Translations under genes and position numbers: made by a program
In this document: piece after piece, positions 11,681-21,692 of the stretch
Layout: every line of letters starts with the position of its first letter
Numbering within the stretch: position 1 is the stretch's first letter
Notes under the pieces: model-generated
Told to the model about the DNA's origin: nothing
Database searches by the model: none
Seen by the model: the letters and a program-made list of their open reading frames with translations, nothing else
DNA from: Limonium bicolor
Taxonomy: Eukaryota > Streptophyta > Magnoliopsida > Caryophyllales > Plumbaginaceae
Direction of reading: 5' to 3'
DNA: 64,000 bases
Assembly (NCBI GenBank): GCA_023374045.1
Contig: CM041777.1
Span: forward strand, 484,011,594 to 484,075,593

Positions 11681-13588
11681 CCCAGAATTGTTTGTGAGTG
11701 TTTTAAAGCCTTCTAATGATGGGGGTTTGAATGTTAATGATGTTAAGGCCTTGTTTGGTGACTTGTAAAGGCCCTAATAAGTGTAAGAAAGTGTTAGAAG
11801 AGAGTGAGAAATGAGAACTCAAATTAACAAGAGTAGAACCGAGATAACGGGATAATGGGGTAAGTACGGGAGTAGCATTTAATTATGTACCTTATGAGCT
11901 TAGTATTAATAATAATGTTTGGAACATTATCAGAGGAACGTGTGTGTGAACCGAGCATGGTGAGATGACACGGTAAAAGTAAACCCCGGTGAAAGGTATG
12001 ATTTTCTCATGCCCCGTATGCTAACCGTGTTACGTTGATTTGTATGTTTGTGTGCCGGCTTAATCAAGACTAAAGCATGAAAATGATCCATTGCTTGATT
12101 ATGTATGCCTTCTTGTATATTGTATGAGCTAACATACTTGAATGCCGGTGAGGTCTAACTTAGAGTATAGACCGACTCATAGATGAGTGACGATTGGCTA
12201 GAGACTCGTAGATCATGTCGTATCATAAAATAACGAAAACATGCAAACACACAAACTATCGATTTAAGAACAACGATATCATAAACTTATGAACTCACTA
12301 GCATGTGAGGGGTTGTATGGGTTTAGTAAACGCCCAATAACGGTTATAAACCAAATTAAAACAGTCCACGAAATAGATAAATGTGGAAAGGTACATGAAC
12401 CTCTATCTAGAGGATTGTAGATAGTTCAAAGATGTGAACTTGTAAGAAAAGTAAAGGACCTAAAGGACCATTAACTCCCTTGAGACATGGTCAACCTCCT
12501 ATATGAGGATTGTATTCGGTATGAGAAAATAACCGAAAGTATGAATATTTGAAACGTTGGGGTAACCCTTAAACTTAAGAATACCCAAACTTAAGAAAAG
12601 TTCCCAAAGTTGTTAGAAACATCGAGAGTGATGCTTCTAGACTAATATACATAATTATATTATAACTCCGAGCGAGGAGTGTATGGGAATGTGAGAAGTA
12701 CGAGAGTAGTCGGACCTATGTAAAAGTAGTAGGAACTAAGAGAGAGTTCTGGGAGCTAGTTGAACCTTCCCACCATGCTAAACCCAGAGTAGGGTCGAAA
12801 CCGGGGAAGTATGACTATGCTCGAGAGCCATGTGTTTGGCTTAAGAAAGTATTAAGAGAAACAAGCGTGTCGTAGGAGCCCTGTAGCGTCTCGAGAACTA
12901 CAAGAGCTTGAGTATTAGTAACCCAAGAGTGTGGGTGAGATAAAGTATGAGTAACCCAAGAGAATGGGTGAGTTTAAGAATGAGTAAACCTAGAGAATGG
13001 GAGGGATTAAGAATAAGTAACCCGAGAGAGCGGGTGAGTTATTGAATAAGTAACCAAGGCATAGTGAGGTATAACCCTCAAGGCCTAAGAGTAAATTGAT
13101 ACACTAACAACCTTGTTATGTTAGTTAGGGATTGTATCCCATGATTGATTGTCGAATCCTTGTGTAGTGTACATATATGACGTATTACTATATGCATATT
13201 GATTGAATTAAAATGAACTCCATGCTCTCGACAAAAGCAGTCAGCATACCCCGGTAAGCATGCTGGGTATGCAAATTTCATATGCAGCGCTAAGCTGAGC
13301 CCCTAGGGGCATTGTTTTTATTTTCAGGTACACCGAAGATGATACCGTTCGAGATTAGGACGGGGACGGTGGTTAGAAAGGGTAGTTAGATTTAATTACT
13401 TGTGTATTTGAATGAGGTGTAAGAACTTAAGTGTTATCGGCATCCGTATGTTGTAGACTCGGTATAGTAAAGAATGGAATTGAGATTTGTATATGTGACT
13501 CGGTTAGTAATGAATGAGTAATGTATTTGTATTGGAGTACTCGGTTATTCCGGTCCATCAGACCGATGCAGTAGTTGAGTTAGGCCTG

Positions 13589-13610
13589 GTTAGCCACGTG
13601 GGTGGCTAAC
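13589..13610 (+). other. LTR-terminal stem-loop (element A 3' LTR)
   Basis: Identical to 4615-4636: stem GTTAGCCAC / GTGGCTAAC, loop GTGG. Confidence 0.78.
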
Positions 13611-14088
13611 GGCATTGTACCACCCTCCGTTGTACTAGAGTTCCGCTGCAATGTTATGGGCAATTGTGATAGTTTATGAGGTAATTATGAGATTAGCGGA
13701 TAAGGTGTTACACCTACGAAGCCTTGCAAGTACCTGCCGACAAGAGGGTCGTCATTGCTGCTTTCCATCTAAAGGATGCAGCCAGCACTTGGTGGAGGTT
13801 GGTCAAGGACCATCACTTGGCTATGCCCGACTTTACGTGGGCTGCCTTTGTTGAGTTGCTGAGGGGAAGTACTACCTGGCGCATCTCAAGCAGAAGAAGC
13901 GCCGCGAGTTCGAGACACTCTCCCAGGGAGGTCTGACCGTGGATGAGTACTACGCTCGATTCATCGGCCTGCTGGACTTCATCCCCGGAGTCGACTACTC
14001 AGAGACCGTGAAGGTCGAGAAGTTCCGGGGGGGATTGTTGTTTCACATCCAGATGGCGATGAGTGCTACCCTCTACACCACCATCCAG

Positions 14089-14167
14089 GTATAATCATGA
14101 ATACCATTAATTCTTTACTTACTACATTACCAATTAACTTTGTGAGGACTTACCAATGAGATTCCAG
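14089..14167 (+). other. Candidate intron 1 in B gag
   Basis: A 79-bp AT-rich segment starting GTATAA and ending TTCCAG, between codons TTIQ and ECYDAAL of Gag. Removing it keeps the frame at phase 0. It has stop codons in the gag frame. Whether it is spliced is inference. Confidence 0.6.
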
Positions 14168-14307
14168 GAGTGCTATGACGCTGCCTTGAGGACGGAACTA
14201 CTGCTCCAGACTCGGGAAGAGACTCTCGGGACGAAGAAGAGAAAGAACCCAGAGGGAGAGTCTAAGGGTGGAGGAGCGTCTCTAGGCGATGCCTAGAAGA
14301 AGGAAAA

Positions 14308-14392
14308 GTAAGGACTTATCCCGTTCTAAATTGTTTACCTTATTAAACACCTTTTTGAATGCTGACCTGAAACCTTAAACAGGAAATTCTTT
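14308..14392 (+). other. Candidate intron 2 in B gag
   Basis: 85 bp, GTAAGG...AACAG. Splicing would join ...KKEK to KFFQKKGQHGHQ in frame across a split codon. AT-rich relative to both flanks. Confidence 0.55.
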
Positions 14393-14500
14393 CAGAAGAA
14401 AGGGCAGCACGGTCACCAGGGAGCTAAGGGAAAGAGTCCGTCCCTCGGTTGACCGGCCCAGCTATAGATGCACAACCTTTGAGATCTACGCCTCCTAAGG

Positions 14501-14584
14501 GTGAGAACACCTTCCTCTTAAATTAAATTGTAACCTTAACCTTGATACCGTCAGATATTAACTCAAACTAAATGCCACCATTAG
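14501..14584 (+). other. Candidate intron 3 in B gag
   Basis: 84 bp, GTGAGA...CATTAG, just before the zinc-knuckle codons. Less secure than the first two, because the preceding exon has several stops and the joined frame does not run through without an additional indel. Confidence 0.35.
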
Positions 14585-14638
14585 GCACCGGACAGCCCCA
14601 GCGCCATTTCAATTGCAAGCGTTGCGGGAAGGACCATC

Positions 14639-14643
14639 CTGGG
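14639..14643 (+). repeat. Target site duplication CTGGG, left copy (element D)
   Basis: CTGGG directly precedes D's 5' LTR and is repeated directly after its 3' LTR at 26110-26114. Confidence 0.93.
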
Positions 14644-15068
14644 TGAGAAGGGAAGAAATGGTACCAAGCCAAAGAGACATGTGGAGCATCCGGTCACCTC
14701 TAGCCGAATGAAAATAGAGATACATAAGGCATCCGGCCATCTCTAAGCCGGATGTAAATAGAGCCCAGGTAGGGTAAAACATAATGCGACCGGTCGCCTG
14801 TGACCGGCCAAAGCCGCTTAGGGTGGGTAAAATTGTACTTATGCATGTAAAAGACGGGCTGGCGGCATAAGATCGGGTACTAAAACACTATAAATAGGGG
14901 TGTACCCCCATGAAACAAAATACGCTATTATTGGCAATCAGACTTAACTCGATTCTAGCAAAAAAGGCTCTCATTCTCCTTTTCTCTCTCATTGAACTTG
15001 AGAATGAAACCAGGTAACATAGGACAGCAAGGATGATCGAACTAGATAAGGATGAATACATCGTTTCA
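14644..15068 (+). mobile_element. Element D 5' LTR
   Basis: 425 bp, TGAGAAG...TTTCA. It contains two internal CATCCGGC-type partial repeats and a TATA box at 14890-14897. It matches 25688-26109. Confidence 0.93.
14890..14897 (+). promoter_or_regulatory. TATA box of D 5' LTR
   Basis: TATAAATA in the context CTATAAATAGGGG, conserved in the 3' LTR at 25932-25939. It would position the LTR promoter start about 30 bp downstream. Confidence 0.75.
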
Positions 15069-15070
15069 TT

Positions 15071-15088
15071 TGGCGCCGTATGTGGGAA
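15071..15088 (+). promoter_or_regulatory. Primer binding site of element D
   Basis: TGGCGCCGTATGTGGGAA lies two bases after the LTR end. TGGCGCCG-type sites are typical of the Tat/Athila branch. Confidence 0.85.
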
Positions 15089-15198
15089 TCGAACAGCTAG
15101 AAGCAACCACGAAACCACGTAGAAGCAGAGAAGTATTCTTTGATGTCGGTAAGGGAAAGTCTAAAATAACTAATCATATTTTTTGCAGGATCTAAGCA

Positions 15199-16557
15199 TG
15201 GAAGATGGCTCCAAGATCTAAGAAAAACCGAAGAGCACCGCCGAGGAGAATAATCGTGTCGAAGAGGAAGTAAATTCCGAAATGCCAGAAGTTATCTCTA
15301 AAAAAATCTCGAGGACATGCTGAAAGGATTGGTCAGATTGATCGATGAGAAGATCGTGGAAGGAAATGAGACTCTACAGCAGGAACTGATGCAAAGAGAC
15401 GAGGAATATCAAAGAAGGTGGGATGAAATGACTGAGGCTATAGAGCTATTGAAGAACAGAGATTCAAAAGGAAGTAATGGCAAAGAGAGCAAGGACCGGA
15501 AGAACTCTACGATCGTTATCAAGGAGGAGACAGAAGAAGACGATCACATAGACATGAGCCTTTATCCCTTCTCAGAAAAGATAAGGAGAGTGAAACTTCC
15601 GCCGCACTTCGTTGCTCCGGCGGTCGAGAAGTAGGACGAAACGGGGGATCCCGCCCAACATATAAAAAAATTCATGTTCGCCATGAATACTCAAGGGATT
15701 AGTTCCCTCGCTCTCTGCAGCCTATTTCTGGGAACGCTTTCAAAGAGAGCATTGGGATGGATCTCCACAAGGCCTCCACAATCCATCACCAGTTTCAAGC
15801 AGCTAACGAAGAATTTCAACAATATTTTGCTGCAAGCAAGAGGGTCAAGAAAGAGACAATAGAGTTAATGGATGTCAAGCAGCGAAAGGGGAAACTGTGA
15901 AGGAGTACAGTGAGCGCTTCCACAAGAAAGTTGCGGAGATTGACGACATTGACGAGAAGATTTTGATTAAAGCTTTTGGCAATGGCTTGGCGCAGCCTCA
16001 ACTTGCTGGAAAAATTGCAACCAAAGCACCAAAAACCCATGGAGAATTGGCTGAAATGATCCATGACTTTCTGAAATCCGAAATAGCAGAAAATAAGGCC
16101 AAAGAGCTGGCGGATGGCTTCAAGAATTCGGCTGCATCAGAGAAAAAAGGAGGTCAAGGTGGAAGCGCGGAGGTTCGTCAGGAGGGGGGTCGAGGTACTG
16201 ACCGAATTATAGGGCAGTGCCTGGATCATCTTCCCGGGAAAATATGCAGCCGCAGTAAGAGAAGGATATCTCCCCCATCCTAGGAAGCCGCCCCAGGGAG
16301 AAATCCCAGTGGCATTTTGTGAATATAACGGAAATCGGAGTCACCGAACAGTAAACTGTGCTACATTAGCTAATGAGCTCAGAGTCATTGAGGAGAATAA
16401 GAAGAAGGGAAAGCAGCAGGCCGGATTGCAGAAACAGTACGACAATCAAAATCCTTCCCAAAACAACAGTCAGTATACACCTCGAGGCCGTCAAGAAGAA
16501 GAGGTCCACCCTAAGCTCGACCATAGCAAATCTGTTGGTATGATTACAGGTCTGTAA
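15199..16557 (+). pseudogene. gag: Element D gag, broken
   Basis: Gag of a Tat-type element. An N-terminal charged coiled-coil-like part (15317 on, EGNETLQQELMQRDEEYQRR) is followed by a capsid region with KLPPHF, DPAQHIKKFMFAMNTQG, SLFLGTLSKRALGW and, in another frame, VKEYSERFHKKVAEID. The C-terminal zinc-knuckle-like part is FCEYNGNRSHRTVNC. It is broken by an in-frame TAG at 15632-15634, a frameshift near 15830-15890, another between 16260 and 16310, and probably one before 15317. Start codon uncertain. Gag would form virus-like particles in the cytoplasm. Confidence 0.82.
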
Positions 16558-16827
16558 GAAAGAGAAGTAAAGCCTTCTTTCCAGCAACGGGTGTCCTAAG
16601 AATAAAATTCGTTATAGATCACCTTTTTTTTTAAAAAAAAGAAGGAAAAAAATGTATGAGAATAAGCTCTGCTAAAACATCACATTAAGGAATAAAAAGA
16701 TCAATAGCATTTCATTTCATACTATATTTCTTGAAAACAGTAGATTTTCCCCTCAAAAAGGCTAACGAAAATCCTTTCTAAGAAAACTCATAGGGCTTTT
16801 TTCAGAGGTCGGACCTCTAACTCCTAA
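16558..16827 (+). other. Gag-pol spacer of D, no gene
   Basis: AT-rich, with poly-T next to poly-A around 16625-16640. No domain is visible; it separates the gag and protease-RT frames. Confidence 0.5.
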
Positions 16828-16899
16828 TGAAAGAAAAAGGCACATGCATGAGGTGCATCAGGAGCTTCCAGAGAAAAAGATCACCAAAAGAGAAAGCTT

Positions 16900-17734
16900 C
16901 CCTCCAATTTTCTTCTCCGATGAAGATGAAGATGGAGTGCTGTAGCCACACAATGATCCACTTGTCATTCGTGCGCAAGTAAATGATCGAATGATGGAAG
17001 GCATCCTGATTGACAGTGGAGCCAGGGCAAATGTCATATCAGCAAATGCAGTTAGAAAGCTAGAAGTGCCGGAGGACCAGATCAAGCCGTATTCGGTAAT
17101 TTTGGGAGGATTTATAGTAGGAGTTTCCACCACATCTTCCGGCAGTATAGATTTTACGGTAACTTTAGGTCAAGGAGATGAAAGAAGGACAGAAAAACTC
17201 ACAGCTTTCATTGTGCCAGGCCTCTCTGGATATAACATGTATCTTGGAAGACCAGAGATCAGTGCTTTCAAAGCTATATGTAGTACCCATCATTTAAAGC
17301 TGAAGTATCTAACCAAAAGCGGGAAACTGGTTACGATAAGGGGAAGCCAAAAAATGGCTCGGATATGTGAAGTCCGCATTATGAACAGTCTTCCCAATGA
17401 AGAAGTGGTCAAAACTGTGGGATCGGAAAAGGAATTCAATGGGAAATTGCCGCTTCCTCCAGAGTCAAGTCAAGGAAAAGGAGAGCACCAAGCGACTCAG
17501 GATCCCCCCAAAGAGGTATATCTAAAATCTGACCCTTCTAAGTTTTTTAAAATAGGAACTGCATTTGACAGCGGAGAACAAACTCACTTAATGTGGTTCC
17601 TTGAAAAAAGAAGGACAACATTCGCTTGGAGCACGGACGAAATGCCTGGGATAGACCCAAACGTTATCCGGAATGAACTCAGAGTAGACCCGAAGCACCC
17701 GACGGTCAGGCAAAGGAAAAGAGTAATAGGGTAG
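16900..17734 (+). pseudogene. pol: Element D aspartic protease and start of RT
   Basis: Retropepsin-like protease that would cut Gag-Pol. The catalytic motif is ILIDSGARANVIS (about 17003-17041), preceded by the typical PHNDPLVIRAQV stretch. A TAG interrupts the frame near 16941. After the protease comes a linker and then the NELRVDPKHPTVRQRKR lead-in to reverse transcriptase, ended by a TAG at 17732-17734 in the position where the RT normally reads on. Confidence 0.82.
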
Positions 17735-18426
17735 GAAAGGGATTTGGCAGCTCGAGCCGAGGTCCAAAAGCTCCTCAAAGCCGGATTTATCGGGGAGGTA
17801 ACTTACCCTCGATGGCTGGCTAATATTGTAATGGTAAAGAAAGCAAATGGGAAATGGAGAATGTGCGTGGATTTCACGGATTTGAATAAAGCATGTCCTA
17901 AAGATTTCTATCCCCTGCCATCAATAGACAGACTGGTGATTTCAACTGCTCAGAGTTCTGTGTTAAGTTTTCTAGATGCATTCTCCGGTTATAATCAGAT
18001 TAGAATGAACAAGGAAGATTCAGAAAAAACGTCTTTTATCACTTCAGCCGGAATGTTCTGCTACAAAGTAATGCCTTTTGGCCTGAAAAACGCTGGGGCT
18101 ACCTTTCAGTGAATGATTGATAGAGTGTTTGGTCAACAACTTGCTCGAAATGTAGAAGCTTATGTGGACGATATACTCATAAAAAGCCCATCGAAAGAGA
18201 ACACATGAAAGATTTGTAAGAAACGTTCGATACTTTGGACAAATATCAAATCAAGCTAAATCCGGAGAAGTGTGTTTTCGGTGTGACTAAGGGAAAGTTT
18301 CTTGGCTTCATTGTCGGGCAGCGAGGTATCGAAGTTGACCCAGAAAAAAGTCAGGCAATCCTCAACCTTTCCCCACCCAAAAATATCATGGATGTTCAGG
18401 CGCTGAATGGGAGACTCACACGTTAA
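17735..18426 (+). pseudogene. pol: Element D reverse transcriptase, broken
   Basis: Reverse transcriptase copies element RNA into DNA. Visible motifs: WLANIVMVKKANGKWRMCVD, LSFLDAFSGYNQI, FCYKVMPFGLKNAGATFQ, and the catalytic YVDD at 18161-18172. The frame has a TGA at 18110-18112 where an Arg codon is expected (CGA to TGA) and a frameshift near 18190-18235. The thumb-side part is CVFGVTKGKFLGFIV, then a further break at 18424. Confidence 0.88.
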
Positions 18427-18429
18427 GCA

Positions 18430-18960
18430 GATTTTGCTCCAAGCTTCAGGAAAAATCAATTCCATTCTTAAATATCTTAAGGAAGAACAGCAAATTCCAA
18501 TGGGGACAAGAGTGTATAGATGCATTCGAAAAAATCAAAGAGATGCTCCGGGATCTACCCAAGTTTGGTGTACCTGACCCTGGTCAGGACCTCTACCTTT
18601 ACTTATCAGCGACAGATTGGGCAATGGCGGCTGTCCTGATCATGGAGGAGAAAAGAGAAATTCCAGTCTATTATACCGGCAAAATTTTGAACCCAACAAA
18701 AGGACGGTATACAAACATAGAGAAGATTTTGTTCGCATTGGTGGTGGCATCAAGGAAATTACGGCCCTATTTTCAGTCACATCGAATCTTCGTCAGAACC
18801 AATTGGCCACTCAAACAAATAGCGAACAACCCAAATGCTTCCGGCAGAATGTTGAGCTGGACAGTAGAGTTAACGCAGTATGAAATTCACTTCTTGCCCA
18901 GAACATCAATTAAGGCCCAAGCCTTGGCAGATTTCATAACAGAAACAAACTTTGCAAAAG
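18430..18960 (+). pseudogene. pol: Element D RNase H, first copy
   Basis: The usual Ty3/gypsy RNase H that degrades the RNA of RNA-DNA hybrids. Seen as LYLYLSATDWAMAAVLI, then IPVYYTGKILNPTKGRYTNIEK and LSWTVELTQYEIHFLPR. A frameshift lies near 18430-18540, between RT and this domain. Confidence 0.82.
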
Positions 18961-19370
18961 AAGAGAGACAGCCCCAGAATCCATATATTGTCTTAGTTGA
19001 CGGGCCCGATGCAAAACTAGGGTAGGAGCCGAAATAGTAGTATAGGCGCCGGATGGACAAAGCTTAAACTACGCCTTCCGGCTAGACTTTGACATCACCA
19101 ACAACGAAGCTGAATACGAAGCTCTTATCCAGGGTTTAGAAGTGGCCACCGCCCTAGGGGCAACAGAATTAGAAGTGTACTCGGATTCTATGTTGGTAGC
19201 AAGACAAAATGACAACATCTATGAGGTCAAAGAGGATAAGCTATGGAGGTATTTGCTTAAAGTCCAAGAACTAAAAGCGAACTTCCTAAGATGCGAATTA
19301 AAGCACCTTCCTCGCGAAGAGAATGTCGAGGCTGATGCCTTGGCAAAATTGGCAAGTATGGCCGAAAGAG
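18961..19370 (+). pseudogene. pol: Element D second RNase H (archaeal-type), broken
   Basis: A second RNase H domain is diagnostic of the Tat lineage. Seen as IVLVDG, then FDITNNEAEYEALIQGLEVA, LEVYSDSMLVARQ and REENVEADALAKLAS. It carries stops at about 19023 and 19038 near its start. No function remains likely. Confidence 0.82.
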
Positions 19371-20682
19371 TGTCCAACGAAATATGGCTGGAAATCAAAA
19401 CTATGTCAAGTATAGATGAAACACAAGTATTTACTATGGAGCCAAGCACAGAGGCAGAATCTTGGATGACTCCGATTATAGAGTATATACGCCAAGGAAA
19501 GTTGCCAGAAGAAGAAAAAGAAGCTAGAGTAATAAAAAGAAGGGCCGTGTCCTTTTTCATTGAGAATAACCAGCTATACAAGCGATCTTTCGCAAGACCA
19601 GTGCTGAAATGTGTTACCATAGCCGAAGGAGCTGAGCTTATAAAAGAAGTACATGACGGACCCTGTGGAAACCATCTTGGAGAAAGAACCACGATGCACA
19701 AAATCTTGAGGCTCGGATACTTTTGGCCAAAAAAGATGGAACATTGCAAGGAGTATATACAAAAGTGCCTCAAGTGCCAAGAACACGGAAACATAATACA
19801 TAATCCTCCGGCAGAACAAAACTCTATCCTCTGCCCAATCCCCTTTGCTATGTGGGGATTAGATATTGTGGGGCCATTCCCGGAAGCATCACCTGGGAAA
19901 CATAAGTTCATGTATGTCGTCATCGACTATTTCACAAAATGGGTCGAGGCGATGCCCACTATCTCTATCACAGCTAGAAAGTCACAAGAATTCACTTGGA
20001 AATATGTGATATGCAGATTTGGCATCCCAAAGACAATAATAACAGATAACGGGGCACAATTCAATTGCGAGAGCTTTCGAGCATTCTGGAAGAATGGAAA
20101 ATCGACTTAAGATTCCCATCGGTGGCTCACCCCCAGGCAAATGGACAAGTCGAGAATGTGAATGGTCAGATAGTGAAGGCAATAAAGAGAAAGCTCGATG
20201 AAAGAAAGGGAAAGTGGGCAGAATTGTTGCCTCAGGTCCACTGGTCATACAGGACAACAGAAAGGGGGCCGACAGGGGAAACACCCTACAGGCTAACGTA
20301 TGGATTAGAGGCTGTCATTCCGGCGAAAATTGTGGTACCATCGGTAAGATGGGAGTCATATGACGAAAAAATCAACAATCAGGGAATACAGGATCATCTA
20401 GACCTCCTTGAAGAAACCAGGGTCGCCACCAAAGTAAGAATGACGAAAGATAAATCCCAAGTAGAGCGGTATTTCAACCGAAGAATAAAAGAGCGGAGTT
20501 TTGCCCCAGGAGAGTTGGTTCTCCGTGAAGTCAAATAGCCTAAGAAGCTGGAGCCCCAATGGGAAGGACCATACATCATACACCAGAAGACTGAACGAGC
20601 TTCATACCGATTAAAAAATAGTGAAGGGTTCGAATTGCCGTATTCTTGGCATGGGGAGTGTTTGAAAAAGTTCTATGTGTAA
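19371..20682 (+). pseudogene. pol: Element D integrase, broken
   Basis: Integrase inserts the DNA copy. The zinc-binding part shows HDGPCGNHLGERTT with CLKCQEHG. The catalytic core shows D in GLDIVGPF, D in TDNGAQF, and E in HPQANGQVENVNG, the last in a different frame after a frameshift near 20070-20100. The C-terminal region contains FAPGELVLREVK, then a TAG at 20536-20538, and the same frame continues to EPQWEGPYII and the final CLKKFYV with TAA at 20680-20682. Confidence 0.87.
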
Positions 20683-20758
20683 AATTTGCGATTCATTAAT
20701 AAAGAGGTACTATTTTTAGAAATGAATAGAAGAGGCAATAATCGGCCGACAAGCTGCA

Positions 20759-21390
20759 GGCTATCATGCCTTGAAAGTAAGCACCGACCAGTGAGCCACA
20801 GGCTATCATGCCTTGAAAGTAAGCACCGGCCAGCGAGCCGCAGGCTATCATGCCTTGAAAGTAAGCACCGGCCAGTGAGCCGTAGGCTATCATGCCTTGA
20901 AAGTAAGCACCGGCCAGCGAGCCGCAGGCTATCATGCCTTGAAAGTAAGCACCGGCCAGCGAGCCGCAGGCTATCATGCCTTGAAAGTAAGCACCGGCCA
21001 GCGAGCCGCAGGCTATCATGCCTTGAAAGTAAGTATCGGCCAGTGAGCCGCAAGCTATCACGTCTTGAAAGTAAGAACCGGCCAACGAGCCACAGGCTAT
21101 CATGCCTTGAAAGTAAGCACTGGCCAATGAGCCGCAGGCTATCATGCCTTGAAAGTAAGCACCGGCCAGCGAGCCGCAGGCTATCATGCCTTGAAAGTAA
21201 GCACCAGCTAGTGAGTCGCAGGCTATCACGCCTTGAAAGTAAGCACCGGACAACGAGCCGCAGGCTATCATGCCTTGAAAGTAAAACCCGGACAAAAAGC
21301 CGCAGGGTGTCATGCCTTGAAAGAAAAGGTCTGGCTAACAGGCCGCAGGCTTTAAATGTCTTTAAAATAAAAATCCGGTCAATAAGCCGC
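20759..21390 (+). repeat. 42-bp minisatellite in D 3' region, about 15 units
   Basis: Tandem units beginning AGGCTATCATGCCTTGAAAG, 42 bp each, degrading toward the right end. Because 42 is divisible by three, long open frames run through the array on both strands (14-residue repeats); these are artefacts of the period. Variable tandem repeats between pol and the 3' LTR are an established feature of Tat/Ogre elements and a known source of satellites. Confidence 0.95.
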
Positions 21391-21692
21391 AAGCTTTCCA
21401 TATCGTAAGGATAGGCACCCGGCTAACGAAACTTACATAGGATAACCACGTAACAAAGCACTATGCCCAAAAGCGCCGCTTAAGAAAGAAATACCCCGGA
21501 AATGGGCAAATTGGCTAAAAGAAAATGGAGACAAAAGAACAAAAGGAGACCGGTCAGTCCGGCAAAAGGTTGACAAAAGCAGTAAAAGATTAAGCTTATA
21601 TTCCTCCCAAAAATGGGGTAAAGTCAATTACAAGAGTATGACCATTACAAAAGTTAGATGTCCGCCGAAGATACATGCCAAAAAAAACCCCC

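Larger units (their letters stand above)
9333..13712 (+). mobile_element. Element A 3' LTR (4.4 kb)
   Basis: Runs from TTTAATACCCC (degenerate form of the family start TGAAATACCCC) to GGTGTTACA. From 10488 onward it duplicates 1496-4738. A pyrimidine-rich stretch at 9958-10050 probably marks the promoter-proximal transcribed part; its purine-rich complement recurs in the reverse LTRs of C and E. The 3' end abuts B's gag (13713). The LTR contains its own hairpin array and terminal stem-loop. Non-coding. Confidence 0.87.
13713..14643 (+). pseudogene. gag: Element B gag, 5'-truncated, apparently intron-containing
   Basis: A retrotransposon Gag capsid region, truncated at its 5' end by the A insertion. 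The visible protein starts YEALQVPADKRVVIAAF, then WWRLV and, after a frameshift near 13863, KYYLAHLKQKKRREFETL and the GLTVDEYYARF stretch typical of plant Ty3/gypsy Gag, probably chromovirus. Coding sequence is then interrupted by three short GT...AG segments (79, 85 and about 84 bp) that fall between conserved parts of Gag. Several in-frame stops look like C-to-T changes of CAG or CGA codons. The end encodes the first zinc knuckle (CKRC...), which is cut by element D and resumes at 26115. Gag would package the element's RNA. No pol follows anywhere in B. Confidence 0.8.

Noticed and set aside
20673..21408. Long ORFs of 205-242 codons on both strands
   Set aside because: They are an artefact of the 42-bp tandem repeat, whose period is divisible by three; the proteins are 14-residue repeats on opposite strands.
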